Shown here: one piece after another, positions 54,273 to 63,280 of the stretch
Layout: every line of letters starts with the position of its first letter
Position numbering within the stretch: the stretch's first letter is position 1
NCBI RefSeq assembly: GCF_002891295.1
Contig: NZ_LGUI01000006.1
Coordinates: 434,001 to 498,000, forward strand
Direction: 5' to 3'
Origin: Streptomyces eurocidicus
GTDB lineage: Bacteria > Actinomycetota > Actinomycetes > Streptomycetales > Streptomycetaceae
Length of the DNA stretch: 64,000 bases
Position numbers and translations under genes: made by a program
The notes under the pieces: model-generated
Seen by the model: the letters and a program-made list of their open reading frames with translations, nothing else
Database searches by the model: none
Told to the model about the DNA's origin: nothing

Positions 54273-54946
54273 TGGCGGCCGCAGTGACCGGGGCCGTGCT
54301 CAGCGCCCGTTCCCTGTACCGGTTCTTCCGGGCCGGGGAGGAGGAGACGTTCGCGCTCCAGGGCGTCGGGCTGGATGTCCGGCGCGGCGAGACCGTGGCC
54401 GTCACCGGGCCGTCCGGGTCGGGCAAGACCACGCTGCTGAACTGCCTGGCCGGTCTCGACGAGCCGGACGGTGGCACCGTGCGGGTCGTCGGCGAGCGGC
54501 TCAGCCACCGTGCCGAACGCGAGAGGGGAGCCATCCGGGCCCGGCACATCGGGGTGCTGTTCCAAACGGGCAATCTGCTGGATCACCTCACCGTGCGGGA
54601 CAACGTCGCGCTCGTGCAGCGGCTGGCGCCGGCCAGGGCCCGCATGGCGCCGCAGGAACTCCTGGACCGCGTCGGCATCGGCCGGCGTGCCGGGGCCTTG
54701 CCCGGACAGTTGTCCGGAGGGGAGGCCGCCCGGGCGGGCCTGGCCGTCGCCCTCGCGAACGCGCCCGACGTACTGCTCGCCGACGAACCCACCGGCGAGG
54801 TGGACGCGGAAACCGAACGGCGGCTGCTGGCGCTGCTGCGCGAGCGCGCTGCCGCCGGGACCGCGGTCGTCGTGGTCACCCACAGCCGTGCCGTGGCGGG
54901 GGCCGCGGACCGGGTACTGCGTCTGAGGGACGGGAGGTGGGCGTGA
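54272..54946 (+). CDS. ABC transporter ATPase, MacB/LolD-like (first of two)
   Basis: 224 aa from the ATG in TGATG. Walker A GPSGSGKT (46-53), Q-loop VLFQTGNLLDHLTV, signature LSGGEAARAG and Walker B VLLADEPTGEVD are complete. LolD/MacB-class ATPases drive mechanotransmission through FtsX-type permeases instead of classic substrate translocation, extruding lipoproteins, antibiotics or peptides or regulating cell-wall enzymes. Coupled to the second ATPase by another TGATG. Confidence 0.92.
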   Translation: MAAAVTGAVLSARSLYRFFRAGEEETFALQGVGLDVRRGETVAVTGPSGSGKTTLLNCLAGLDEPDGGTVRVVGERLSHRAERERGAIRARHIGVLFQTGNLLDHLTVRDNVALVQRLAPARARMAPQELLDRVGIGRRAGALPGQLSGGEAARAGLAVALANAPDVLLADEPTGEVDAETERRLLALLRERAAAGTAVVVVTHSRAVAGAADRVLRLRDGRWA

Positions 54947-55698
54947 TGGCCGCCCCGGGCACCGTGAACCCGAGGCGGGCGGGCGACACCGGCACGCCGC
55001 TGGTCCGGTGCGAGAGCGCGGCCCGCACCTACGGCAAGGGTCCGGGCGCCGTCGTCGCCGTGCACGGCCTGACCTGCGCGGTCGGGCCCGGCACCCGGGT
55101 CTGTGTGGTCGGCCCGTCCGGCTCGGGCAAGTCCACCCTGCTGCATCTGATGGCGGGCCTGGACCGTCCAACGGCGGGTCGGGTGAGCCACCCCGGCCTC
55201 GGCGGCGAACACGCCGAGGGGCTGGCCCGGCACATCGGGGTCGTCTTCCAGGGTCCGAGCCTGCTCCCCCCGCTCACCGTCGCCGAGAACGTCGCGCTGC
55301 CGCTGCGGATCGACGGCGTACCGGAGGACGAGGCGGACACCCGGGCGTACGCCGCGCTGGAGAGCCTCGGCCTTCAGGCGCTGGCGCCCCGGCTGCCCGA
55401 CGAGCTGTCGGCCGGCCAGGCCCAGCGGGTCGCCGTGGCGCGGGTGCTGGCGCGTCGGCCCCGCCTCGTCCTGGCCGACGAGCCGACCGGGCAGCTGGAC
55501 CATGCCACGGGCCGTCAGGTGCTGTCGGTGCTCCTGGCCGCGGCCCAGGAGCTGGGAGCGGCGGTGCTGGTGACGACACACGATCCGCGGATGGCCCGCG
55601 AGTTGGACGTGCGCTGGTACATGGTGGACGGCCGCCTGGTCCAGCCGGATGCGGAGGCGGGCCCGGACCCTCATCCGGGTGGACGGGCCGCGCCATGA
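54946..55698 (+). CDS. ABC transporter ATPase, MacB/LolD-like (second of two)
   Basis: 250 aa. Walker A GPSGSGKS (56-63), Q-loop VVFQGPSLLPPLTV, signature LSAGQAQRVAVAR (Ala replacing the usual second Gly) and Walker B LVLADEPTGQLD. The protein is clearly diverged from the preceding ATPase, suggesting that the two form a heterodimer with distinct roles. The C-terminal ~20 residues are Pro/Gly-rich. 102-base gap to the permease gene. Confidence 0.92.
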   Translation: MAAPGTVNPRRAGDTGTPLVRCESAARTYGKGPGAVVAVHGLTCAVGPGTRVCVVGPSGSGKSTLLHLMAGLDRPTAGRVSHPGLGGEHAEGLARHIGVVFQGPSLLPPLTVAENVALPLRIDGVPEDEADTRAYAALESLGLQALAPRLPDELSAGQAQRVAVARVLARRPRLVLADEPTGQLDHATGRQVLSVLLAAAQELGAAVLVTTHDPRMARELDVRWYMVDGRLVQPDAEAGPDPHPGGRAAP

Positions 55699-55800
55699 AC
55701 ACGGACCGGCGGGCATCGGCCCCGGCTGCGCACCCGCCGCGTCAGGCGGTCGGAGGCCCCTGTGGGCCGCGCTCCGGTGACGCCGAGGAGGAGAACGGCG

Positions 55801-58446
55801 ATGATCAGGATTTGGCTGGCCGGCCTGCTGCGGCGGCGGGGCGGACGACTGCTCGGCGTGGCGGCCGGGGTGGCCACGGCGGTGGCGCTGCTGGCGGCGC
55901 TGGGTGGCTTCCTCGGTGCCACCCGGGCGACGATGACCGCGCAGTCCGTGCGCGGGGTCGTCACCGACTGGCAGGTGCAGGTGGCGAGCGGCGCCGACGC
56001 CCGCTCCGTGCTGGCCACGGTGCGGGGGACTCCGGGCACGCGGGCGGCGCTTCCCGTCGGATACGCCGACACCAGCGGCCTGAGCGCCATCGTCGGCCGC
56101 ACCCACCAGACCACCGGCCCCGGCGCGGTGCTCGGCCTCCCGGCCGACTACCGCACGACGTTCCCGGGCGAGATCCGGGTGCTGGCGGGGAGCCCGGACG
56201 GTGTGCTGCTGGCCCAGCAGACTGCCGCCAACCTGCACGCGGCCCCCGGCGACACGGTGACCGTCGGGCGGACCGGGCTGCCGCCGGTCACGGTACGTGT
56301 CGACGGGGTGGCGGACCTCCGGCACGCCGACTCGCTGTTCCAGAAGGTCGGTGCCCCGCCACAAGCACAGCCGACGGCGCCCCCGGACAACGTCGTGCTG
56401 CTGCCGCAGGCGCGCTGGCACACGGCCTTCGACCCGCTGGCCGAGAACCGCCCCGATCTCGTCCACGACCAGATCCACGCACGGCGCAGTCACGCCCTGC
56501 CGCACGACCCGGCCGCCGCCTACACGACGGCGACCGGCAGTGCTCACCACACGGAGGTGCGACTGGCCGGGACCGGAGTGGTCGGCGACAACCTCGGCGC
56601 GGTCCTGGACGCGGCCCGCTCCGACGCCCTGTACGCCCAGATGCTGTTCCTCTTCCTCGGCGTGCCCGGCGCGGTGCTGGCCGGGGCGCTGACCACGGCG
56701 GTCGCCGCAGCGGGCGCCACACGCAGGCGCAGGGAACAGTCCCTGCTGCGCACACGCGGCGCCACTGCCGGGCGCCTGCTCGCGCTGGCGGCCGTGGAGG
56801 CCGGGATCGTCGCCGTCGCCGGCGGCGCGGCCGGACTGGGCGTCGCGGCGCTGCTGGGACACACTGCCTTCGGCACGACGGGCACCTTCACCATCGGATG
56901 GGCGCTGGCCGCACTCGCCGTCGGCGCGGTCATCGCCGGCGGCACCGTGCTGCTGCCCGCGCGCCGGGACATCAAGGCCGCCACCATTGTCGCCGGGCGG
57001 GCGACGGTGGAACGGCGCCAGGTGCCACGTGCCGCTCGGTGGATCCTGGCGGCCGGGCTGCTGGCCGGGTCGCTGGCGGTCTTCCGTATCACCAGCCGCA
57101 CCAACTACGCCTTGATCCTGGCGCCCGAGGGCACGCCCACCCTGTCGGTGAACTACTGGGCGTTCGCCGGCCCCGCCCTGCTGTGGACGGGCGGGGCACT
57201 GCTGGCCTGGCTGCTGGTGGACCTGGTCCTGCGGCGGGGCCGGCCGGTGCTGGCCCGGCTGCTGCGGCCGGTGACCGGGCCCCTGTCCGGCACGGTCGCG
57301 GCCGGCCTGTCCCGGCAGCGGGGCACCGTGCTCCGGGCCGTGGTACTGCTCGCCCTGGCGGTTGCCTTCGCCGCCTCGACCGCCGTCTTCAACTCCACCT
57401 ACCGTCAGCAGGCCGGAGTCGACGCGGTCCTCACCAACGGCGCCGACGTCACCGTCACCGAGTCCCCCGGCACCACCACGGGCACGGCCGACGCGGCCAA
57501 GGTGGCGGCCCTGCCCGGCGTGCGCAGCGTAGAACCGCTGCAGCATCGCTTCGCGTACGTCGGGCCCGACCTGCAGGACCTGTACGGGGTGCGGCCCTCC
57601 ACTGTCGTCGGGGCGGGCCGGCTCCAGGACGCGTACTTCTCCGGCGGAACCGCGCGGCAGCTCATGGACCGCCTGCGGCACCAGCCGGACGGGCTCCTCG
57701 TCAGCGCCGAGACCGCCAAGGACTTCCAGCTCCGTCCCGGTGACCAGGTCCGGCTTCGGCTCCCGGACAGCCGCACCCACCAGCTACGCCCTGTCGCGTT
57801 CCACTTCGTGGGCGTCGTCAAGGAGTTCCCTACCGCTCCCAAGGACAGCTTCCTGGTGGCCAACGCCTCCTACGTGGCCCGTACGACCGGCAACGGCGCG
57901 ATCGGCACGCTGCTGGTCGACACCGGAGGCACCGGCCGGCAGGCAGTGGCCCGGCACGTCCGGTCCGCGCTCGGCCCCGCCGCCCACGTCACCGACCTGC
58001 CGTCCGCCCGCACGGTGGCCGGCTCCAGCCTTACCGCCGTCGACCTGAGCGGACTCACCCGGGTCGAACTCGGTTTCGCCCTGGTCATCGGGGCCGCAGC
58101 AGGCGGCCTGGTGCTCGCCCTCGGTCTCACCGAGCGGCGGCGCACCCTGGCGCTGGCGTCCGTGCTGGGCGCCCGGGGACGGCAGCTGTCCGGGTTCGTG
58201 TGGAGCGAGGCCGGACTGGTCGCGGTGGCGGGCGCCGTCGGCGGCGTCCTCCTCGGCTGGGCCCTGTCCCACATGCTCGTGAAGGTCCTGTCCGGAGTGT
58301 TCGACCCGCCCCCGGCGGCCCTCGCCGTGCCGTGGGCCTACCTCGGCGCACTCGCCGCAGCGGTCGCGGCGGCGCTGGCCGGGGCGGCCTGGACAGCGGT
58401 ACGTCACGCCAAGCGGCCACCGCTGACGGAGCTGCGGGAGCTGTGA
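55801..58446 (+). CDS. Double-FtsX ABC permease
   Basis: 881 aa from ATG 55801, with GGAGGAGAA upstream. One helix at the N-terminus, an extracellular domain of ~240 residues, three helices (~290-400), two helices around 430-480 and 510-540, a second extracellular domain and three C-terminal helices (~770-870): the duplicated FtsX/MacB-PCD layout. FtsX-like signatures occur twice (REQSLLRTRGATAGRLLALA; RRTLALASVLGARGRQLSGF). It should pair with the two ATPases encoded just upstream, giving a complete transporter from a single duplicated permease. The next operon, a two-component system convergent to it, is a likely regulator. Confidence 0.9.
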   Translation: MIRIWLAGLLRRRGGRLLGVAAGVATAVALLAALGGFLGATRATMTAQSVRGVVTDWQVQVASGADARSVLATVRGTPGTRAALPVGYADTSGLSAIVGRTHQTTGPGAVLGLPADYRTTFPGEIRVLAGSPDGVLLAQQTAANLHAAPGDTVTVGRTGLPPVTVRVDGVADLRHADSLFQKVGAPPQAQPTAPPDNVVLLPQARWHTAFDPLAENRPDLVHDQIHARRSHALPHDPAAAYTTATGSAHHTEVRLAGTGVVGDNLGAVLDAARSDALYAQMLFLFLGVPGAVLAGALTTAVAAAGATRRRREQSLLRTRGATAGRLLALAAVEAGIVAVAGGAAGLGVAALLGHTAFGTTGTFTIGWALAALAVGAVIAGGTVLLPARRDIKAATIVAGRATVERRQVPRAARWILAAGLLAGSLAVFRITSRTNYALILAPEGTPTLSVNYWAFAGPALLWTGGALLAWLLVDLVLRRGRPVLARLLRPVTGPLSGTVAAGLSRQRGTVLRAVVLLALAVAFAASTAVFNSTYRQQAGVDAVLTNGADVTVTESPGTTTGTADAAKVAALPGVRSVEPLQHRFAYVGPDLQDLYGVRPSTVVGAGRLQDAYFSGGTARQLMDRLRHQPDGLLVSAETAKDFQLRPGDQVRLRLPDSRTHQLRPVAFHFVGVVKEFPTAPKDSFLVANASYVARTTGNGAIGTLLVDTGGTGRQAVARHVRSALGPAAHVTDLPSARTVAGSSLTAVDLSGLTRVELGFALVIGAAAGGLVLALGLTERRRTLALASVLGARGRQLSGFVWSEAGLVAVAGAVGGVLLGWALSHMLVKVLSGVFDPPPAALAVPWAYLGALAAAVAAALAGAAWTAVRHAKRPPLTELREL

Positions 58447-58471
58447 CAGCACCCGCCCCGGCGACAACCTG

Positions 58472-59839
58472 TCACAGGGCGGGCCCGTCCCTTCCACCGG
58501 CGACCAGCCAGGTGAAACGCGGGTGCGGGGCTCTCCGGGAGAGCATGAGCCGCCCGCCCTCCGCCTCCACCAGGGAGCGGGCGAGCGCCAGCCCGATCCC
58601 GTGACCGCCGTCCCCGGCGCCGTCGGCGGGGCCACCGGCGCCGCGCCGCCGGGCGAAGACATCCTCCCCCTCGGGCGGCCCGGGCCCCTCGTCCTCCACG
58701 TCCACGGCGAGCACCCCCGCCGCCTCCCTCGCGGTGACGGTCACCATGCCGCTGCCGTGGGCGAGCGCGTTGGCGAGCAGCACGTCAAGGATCTGCCGGG
58801 CGGCGCGCGCCGAGCCTGCCGCCTCCGGAAGCTGCTCCTCGACGACGACCCGCAAAGGCCGGCCCACGGCCGCCGGCTCGCCGTGCCAGCGCCGCTCGGC
58901 ATCCGCGAGCAGCCCCGCCACGTCCAGGGGTGCCTGCTCCGGCAGGTCCCGGGCCAGGGCCAGGAGGTCGTCCAGTGTGGTCTCCATGCGTGCCAGCGCC
59001 TCCAGGGCGGCCCGCATCGCGTCGCGGGGGTCCGCGGGTGCTTCCACGCCCGTCGGGCCCGGGGTATGCGGGCCCCTACCCCCCTGCTCCGTGGCGAGAG
59101 CACTCTCCAGTTCCAGCCGCGCCCGGGTCAGCGCGGTGCGCAGCTGGTGAGAGGCGTCCGCACTGAAGGCCCGTTCGCGGCGCAGCAGTCCCTCGATGCG
59201 TGCGGCGGCGCGGTTGAGCGCGGCCGCGACTTCATCGGCCTCCGGAAGGCCCGACGGTGCGGCCCGGGCCGCGAGATCTCCGCTCTCCAGCCGGCCCGCC
59301 GTCGCGGCCAATGCCTCCAAGGGGTGAGCAAGGCGTCTGCTGGACCGGACCCCCAGCACGGCACCCACGCCCACCACCAACGCCGCCAGCGCGAGCATGC
59401 CCGCCCACGTCAGCGCTGCCCTGCGCAACGGCCCATCGGCCGGTGCACCGGCACGCACCACCGCCCGCACCCGCTCGCCCGAACCCACCGGCACCGCTGC
59501 CACCAGCCAGTCGCCCAGCAGGCGCGACGAGGCCCGGCCCGCCAGCGCCTCGCGCACCGGGCCGTCCCCGCGCGCGGGCCCCGCGCCGGTGACCAGGCGT
59601 GCCCCCTCGTCGTACACCCCCAGCCAGGTGCCGGCCTCGACGCGCGGCAGCTCCATCGGATCATGTGGATGGTGAACGTCCGCCGGCACGGTCACGGCCA
59701 CCCGGTCGGCCAGCTGCTGCAGCTCGCGTACCTCGTCCTGCCGGTACAGCCGGAGTGCGGCCACCGCCAGGGGTACGGCGAACAGCAGCACCGCGCACAC
59801 CACGGCGACGATCACGGCCCGCAGGATACGGCGGCGCAC
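58472..59839 (-). CDS. Sensor histidine kinase adjacent to FtsX transporter
   Basis: 455 aa; helices at ~6-28 and ~142-163 enclose a ~110-residue sensor; HAMP ~164-215; HisKA with His231 in SADASHQLRTAL; HATPase with NALAHG (N-box) and GGHGIGLALARSL. The usual QLRTPL has Ala for Pro, which is known to occur. Coupled to the downstream-numbered response-regulator gene with a 2-base gap. The arrangement, convergent with a MacB/FtsX-type transporter, resembles antimicrobial-peptide or envelope-stress detection modules (inference). Confidence 0.92.
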   Translation of the reverse strand: MRRRILRAVIVAVVCAVLLFAVPLAVAALRLYRQDEVRELQQLADRVAVTVPADVHHPHDPMELPRVEAGTWLGVYDEGARLVTGAGPARGDGPVREALAGRASSRLLGDWLVAAVPVGSGERVRAVVRAGAPADGPLRRAALTWAGMLALAALVVGVGAVLGVRSSRRLAHPLEALAATAGRLESGDLAARAAPSGLPEADEVAAALNRAAARIEGLLRRERAFSADASHQLRTALTRARLELESALATEQGGRGPHTPGPTGVEAPADPRDAMRAALEALARMETTLDDLLALARDLPEQAPLDVAGLLADAERRWHGEPAAVGRPLRVVVEEQLPEAAGSARAARQILDVLLANALAHGSGMVTVTAREAAGVLAVDVEDEGPGPPEGEDVFARRRGAGGPADGAGDGGHGIGLALARSLVEAEGGRLMLSRRAPHPRFTWLVAGGRDGPAL

Positions 59840-59841
59840 GG

Positions 59842-60525
59842 TCAGCGCTCCCCGGGAGGTTCGAGCCGGTAGCCGAAGTGCCGCAGGGTCGTGATCCGCA
59901 CCCGGTCACCCAGCTTGCGGCGCAGCGCGGCCACATGGACGTCGAGCGTCTTGGTGGAACCGAACCAGTTCTCGTCCCACACGTCGCTCATCAGGTCCTC
60001 CCGGCTCACCGCCCGGCCGGCGGACACGGTCAGCCGGACCAGCAGGTCGAACTCTTTGGGCCGCAGCTCCACCTCCGCGGCCGGGGTGAAGCAGCGCCGC
60101 GCGGTGCGGTCGATCAACAGGGCGCCGTGGCGGATACGGTCCGCGCCGCCGTCCCGGCCGGGCGAGGCACGCCGCAGATGGGCGGCGATCCGCGCCTGCA
60201 GCTCGGCCAGCCGGAACGGCTTGGTCAGATAGTCGTCGGCGCCCGACTCCAACGCCTGGATCACGTCCATCTCGCCCGTACGCGCCGTCAGCACCACGAG
60301 CACTGCCCCCGGCAGACGCTCCCTCAGACTCCGGCACAGCTCGAACCCGTCCGCGTCCGGCAGGCCGAGATCCAGCAGCACCAGCTCGGCGGGCCCTCGG
60401 GCGGCCCGCTCCAGCGCCGCAGCACCGTCCGGGCACCACTCGCTGTCGTGACCCTGGGCGCGCAGCGTCGCCGCGAGCCTGCCTCCGATGGCGTCGTCGT
60501 CCTCGACGATCACAATCCGTGCCAC
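59842..60525 (-). CDS. OmpR-family response regulator adjacent to FtsX transporter
   Basis: 227 aa. Receiver with VEDDD, phospho-acceptor Asp52 in LLDLGLPD, VVLTA and TKPF; winged helix from ~135 (EVELRPKEFDLLVRL ... DVHVAALRRKLGDRV ... LRHFGYRL). First gene of the two-gene operon. Intact throughout, unlike the regulator at 52279. Confidence 0.94.
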   Translation of the reverse strand: MARIVIVEDDDAIGGRLAATLRAQGHDSEWCPDGAAALERAARGPAELVLLDLGLPDADGFELCRSLRERLPGAVLVVLTARTGEMDVIQALESGADDYLTKPFRLAELQARIAAHLRRASPGRDGGADRIRHGALLIDRTARRCFTPAAEVELRPKEFDLLVRLTVSAGRAVSREDLMSDVWDENWFGSTKTLDVHVAALRRKLGDRVRITTLRHFGYRLEPPGER

Positions 60526-61083
60526 GTCATCACGCTAACAAGGTAACGGGCAGCAGCGTGGTGGCCGCGCTGCGCCCACGCCCCTCGCCGCCGTGGCGCG
60601 GGCCCGGAGGACGAGGCACCGTTCCGGTCCCTGGTGGGCCCGCCGGTGGGCACCGTCCACTCCCTGACCGCCAAGGTCTTCGAGATCTTCGGCGACACCG
60701 GACGGACGGCGCAAAGAAGCCCCGCCCGGCCGAGCCGGTGCTACGGCACACCGGGCATCGCTTGTGCCCAGCGAGCGGACTCCTTTCGGCATACCCGGTC
60801 TGCATACCCGGATCGCCGGAGGCACGGAGGGTGGGTCCTCGGGGCTTCCAGCCCAGGTAGCGCTTTCCGGGGAAGACGGGGCAGGCGTCACCGCAGCCCA
60901 TGGTGATCACGACGCCCGACGGTTGCACCGGCGGACAGCCAGCGCGATGTGGACGAGGCCGTGGCGGCGAGCACGTGCCCGACGGTCGGCTCGCCCGGGT
61001 CGTTGCCCGATCCTCAGGGAGCAGGTGGACCAGGTGCGCACCACCGAGGGGCCGGCCTCGGTGACCGCCGCTCGCACACGTGG
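60526..61083. other. Gap with gene relics between regulator and PAP2 genes
   Basis: About 560 bases lacking an intact gene. It contains the promoter of the response-regulator operon near 60530-60560 and the arsC fragment listed separately. Long frames on both strands are Arg/Pro-rich shadows without similarity. Confidence 0.45.
60845..60925 (-). pseudogene. arsC: Internal fragment of an ArsC-type arsenate reductase gene
   Basis: A minus-strand frame reads VVITMGCGDACPVFPGKRYL followed by GW: the strictly conserved centre of actinobacterial arsenate reductases (usually VVxTMGCGDxCPxxPGKRYLDW). About 25 codons are recognisable; the N-terminal P-loop CxxN(S) and the C-terminus are missing on both sides, so this is a non-functional relic of an ars operon. 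Confidence 0.6.
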
Positions 61084-61704
61084 TCAGACGGCGAGGAGCA
61101 GCGATCGGGCCGGCCCGTTGCGCAGCCTGGAGACGGCCGGGGCGGCCAGGCGACTCGCGATCGCCACGACGGCGACGCCGACGCCGATCCCGACGACGGC
61201 CCCTACGAGAACGTCGTGGGGGTAGTGGGCGCCGACGTAGACGCGCGAGGCGGCCATCAGTACCGCCGCCGGCATCGCGAGGGCGGCCAGGCGCCGGTTC
61301 ACCAGGAGCAGTCCGGCCGCCACGGCGAAGGCGACGGTGGTGTGGTTGCTGGGGAAGGCGTAGTCGTTGGCGGGCGGGCACGCCTCTATGAGGAAGTCGT
61401 GGGGCAGGGCCCGGCAGGGCCGCGACTCCTGGAAGACGGCCTTGACGCCGTCGTTGACCAGGTAGGCGATGACGACGGCGACCGGGGTGATCAGCGCGGC
61501 GGCCATGGTGCGGGCGTCGCGGCGGCGGGCCAGCCACCAGCCGGCGAGCAGGAGCGCTCCGAACAACGCGATGCCGTACGTCGTGTAGGCGGCCACTGGT
61601 CCGTTCAGCCAGTGCGTCCGGTGCGCGAAGTCGGTGACGTCGGTGTACAGGCCGCCGTCTATCGCGGCCCCGTCGAGGCCGTCGGGGCCGGAAGCGGTAC
61701 TCAT
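61084..61704 (-). CDS. PAP2-family membrane phosphatase (possible undecaprenyl-pyrophosphatase)
   Basis: 206 aa with about five membrane helices. All three phosphatase motifs are present: KAVFQESRP (88-96), PSNH (118-121) and SRVYVGAHYPHDV (153-165) with catalytic His160 and Asp164. BcrC-type members dephosphorylate undecaprenyl pyrophosphate at the outer face of the membrane and give bacitracin tolerance; other members act on phosphatidic acid or similar lipids. A GTCTAC-N6-GTAGAC palindrome lies 95 bases upstream, matching one in front of the BlaI-type repressor gene, so it is probably part of that regulon. Confidence 0.85.
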   Translation of the reverse strand: MSTASGPDGLDGAAIDGGLYTDVTDFAHRTHWLNGPVAAYTTYGIALFGALLLAGWWLARRRDARTMAAALITPVAVVIAYLVNDGVKAVFQESRPCRALPHDFLIEACPPANDYAFPSNHTTVAFAVAAGLLLVNRRLAALAMPAAVLMAASRVYVGAHYPHDVLVGAVVGIGVGVAVVAIASRLAAPAVSRLRNGPARSLLLAV

Positions 61705-61798
61705 CGTCTACAGGTTCCCGTCGTGCGGAGGTGTGGTCCCGTGGGACTGCTGGAAGCCGCTGCGCGAGGCGGGCGCCGGGAGGCGAGACCCGGCGAGC

Positions 61799-61816
61799 GT
61801 CTACACACCGGTAGAC
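61799..61816. promoter_or_regulatory. BlaI-type operator upstream of PAP2 gene
   Basis: GTCTAC-ACACCG-GTAGAC, a perfect 6-6-6 dyad. The same arms with the same spacing occur at 63189-63206 between the BlaI-like gene and dedA. A further half-site, GTCTAC, lies near 61709, close to the PAP2 start. TAC/GTA half-sites are characteristic of BlaI/MecI/CopY repressors. Confidence 0.65.
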
Positions 61817-61863
61817 GATAGCGGCGGCCCGACGGTTCCACACCTACGGGCGGGCGCCGGTGA

Positions 61864-62796
61864 TCAGTGGGCGGCTTCGCCCTGGGCGACTTCCACGTCG
61901 TGGTGGAAGGCGACGAGGCCCGTCACCGAGGCGCCGGCGGCAGCGGTGGCACACAGGGCGAGGAGTGCGGCGATCCAAGGAGCCGCCCGGTGCGCCCGGG
62001 GCGGGGGGCCGGCGAGGAGGGCGGCGACGCGGCGCGGGACGGGGCCGGTCGTGGCCGCCGGGGCGACGACCGGTCGCTCGGGACGGCGGGCGCCGACGGC
62101 CAGCGCCGCGCGGGCGATGGCGCGGGCGGCGAGACGGCGGTCACCGACAGCCGCGGCGGCGGCTTCATCCGCCGCCCGCTCAGCAGCGAACCGAATAGAT
62201 GTGCGAACGGCGCGCAGTGCGGGATGACAGTGCGCGGCCAGCTCGGCCGTGGCGAGGAAGTAGTGGTGGCGGCCGGCGTTGTGGGCGCGTTCGTGGGCGA
62301 AGAGGACCTCGCGTTCGGTGGGACCGAGGCTGCGGATCATCGCGGTGGTGACCACGACACGGGCAGGGCGTCCGGGAAGGGCGAAGGCGTCCGGGTACGG
62401 GGAGTCGATGACGCACAGGTCACCCGCGACCGGCCGGCGAGCGGCCTCCGCGTGCGCCGCGCGCACCGCCCTGGCCTGCCGGAGGGCGGAACGGGTCAGC
62501 GTCCACGCGCCGACGACGAGCAGACCGACGGAGGCAGCGGCCGAAGGCACCGCCACGGCGTCCCACGGCGTGCGCAGGGGGTGGATCAGCTCACCGAAGG
62601 CCGCGAGAACGGGCAGCTTGAGCAAGCCCGTGAGAACGAGGGCGCCCAGCGCCGTCAGCGAGCCGCCGGCCAGCGCGACCGCGGCGAGGGTCAGAACCCA
62701 CAGCGCGGCGGCAGGGGCGAGGCACCGCTCCGCACGCCTCGCCAGCGGCGGCACGACGAAGGGGAGCAGCAGAGGGAACAGCAGCAGGACGGTCAT
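61864..62796 (-). CDS. M56-family membrane metallopeptidase (BlaR1/MecR1-like, no sensor domain)
   Basis: 310 aa with membrane helices at ~2-20, ~28-65 and ~85-105 and one near the C-terminus (~275-300). Zinc motif HERAH (168-172) in LFAHERAHNAGRHHYF, with a later acidic cluster AERAADEAA supplying the third ligand. BlaR1/MecR1 relatives cut BlaI-type repressors when a signal is sensed; the penicillin-binding C-terminal sensor of those proteins is absent, so the cue here must differ from beta-lactams. Overlaps the BlaI-type gene by ATGA, the standard order. Other homologues occur in many actinobacteria with unknown signal. Confidence 0.85.
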   Translation of the reverse strand: MTVLLLFPLLLPFVVPPLARRAERCLAPAAALWVLTLAAVALAGGSLTALGALVLTGLLKLPVLAAFGELIHPLRTPWDAVAVPSAAASVGLLVVGAWTLTRSALRQARAVRAAHAEAARRPVAGDLCVIDSPYPDAFALPGRPARVVVTTAMIRSLGPTEREVLFAHERAHNAGRHHYFLATAELAAHCHPALRAVRTSIRFAAERAADEAAAAAVGDRRLAARAIARAALAVGARRPERPVVAPAATTGPVPRRVAALLAGPPPRAHRAAPWIAALLALCATAAAGASVTGLVAFHHDVEVAQGEAAH

Positions 62797-63164
62797 CGCT
62801 CCTCTGATTCCAGCAGGCCCCTCAGCAGCCGCTCGTCGTCGGGGCCGAGCCCTTCGACGAACCGGGCGAGAACCGTCTCGCGGTCCGCGTCCTGGTCGAG
62901 CTCGCTGTGCATGCGCAGGGCCCTCAGCCCGGGGGCGTCCTGCACGGGGAAGTAGGCGTAGCCACGCCCTTGCCGCCGGCGGTCGACTATGCCCTTCTCG
63001 TACAGGCGGGTCAGGGTCGTGGTCACCGTGGTGCGGGCCGGGTCATGGGCGAGGCCCGCTTGCACCTCGGCCGGTGTGAGGGGGCGGTCCGCGGCCCAGA
63101 GGGTGGCCAGGACACCGGCCTCCAGCTCGCCCGCCGACCGGCGCTCGTCCTTCGCGTTCGCCAT
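62793..63164 (-). CDS. BlaI/MecI/CopY-family transcriptional repressor
   Basis: 123 aa from ATG 63164 with GAGG nine bases upstream (a GTG at 63179 is the alternative). Winged helix: GELEAGVLATLWAADRPLTP, then ARTTVTTTLTRLYEKGIVDR (recognition helix and wing) and GRGYAYFPV, followed by a C-terminal dimerisation tail with the usual protease-sensitive helix. A palindrome of the family's type lies 25-42 bases upstream of its start, in the promoter shared with dedA. Predicted to repress itself, the M56 gene, dedA and the PAP2 gene. Confidence 0.93.
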   Translation of the reverse strand: MANAKDERRSAGELEAGVLATLWAADRPLTPAEVQAGLAHDPARTTVTTTLTRLYEKGIVDRRRQGRGYAYFPVQDAPGLRALRMHSELDQDADRETVLARFVEGLGPDDERLLRGLLESEER

Positions 63165-63188
63165 GGGAACGTTCCTCACCCCGTCGTC

Positions 63189-63206
63189 GTCTACAACACA
63201 GTAGAC
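63189..63206. promoter_or_regulatory. BlaI-type operator between the repressor gene and dedA
   Basis: GTCTAC-AACACA-GTAGAC, a perfect dyad with the same 6-6-6 spacing as 61799-61816. It is followed by TCTATATGCT and a further TAGTC half-site, giving an AT-richer divergent promoter with TATATG as a possible -10 for dedA. Confidence 0.7.
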
Positions 63207-63280
63207 CGTCTATATGCTTGTAGTCAGTCGGGGTGCCGTGCCGGCCGCCCGCTTGTCCATTATGAAAGGGGACCGCGACG

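Noticed and set aside
54583..57780. 1065-codon minus-strand open frame
   Set aside because: Opposes the intact ATPases and permease; His/Gly/Arg-rich with no recognisable domain.
60949..62955. Long plus-strand frames at 60949-61821 and 61867-62955
   Set aside because: Shadows of the PAP2 and M56 genes on the other strand; composition is Gly/Arg-rich with no motif.
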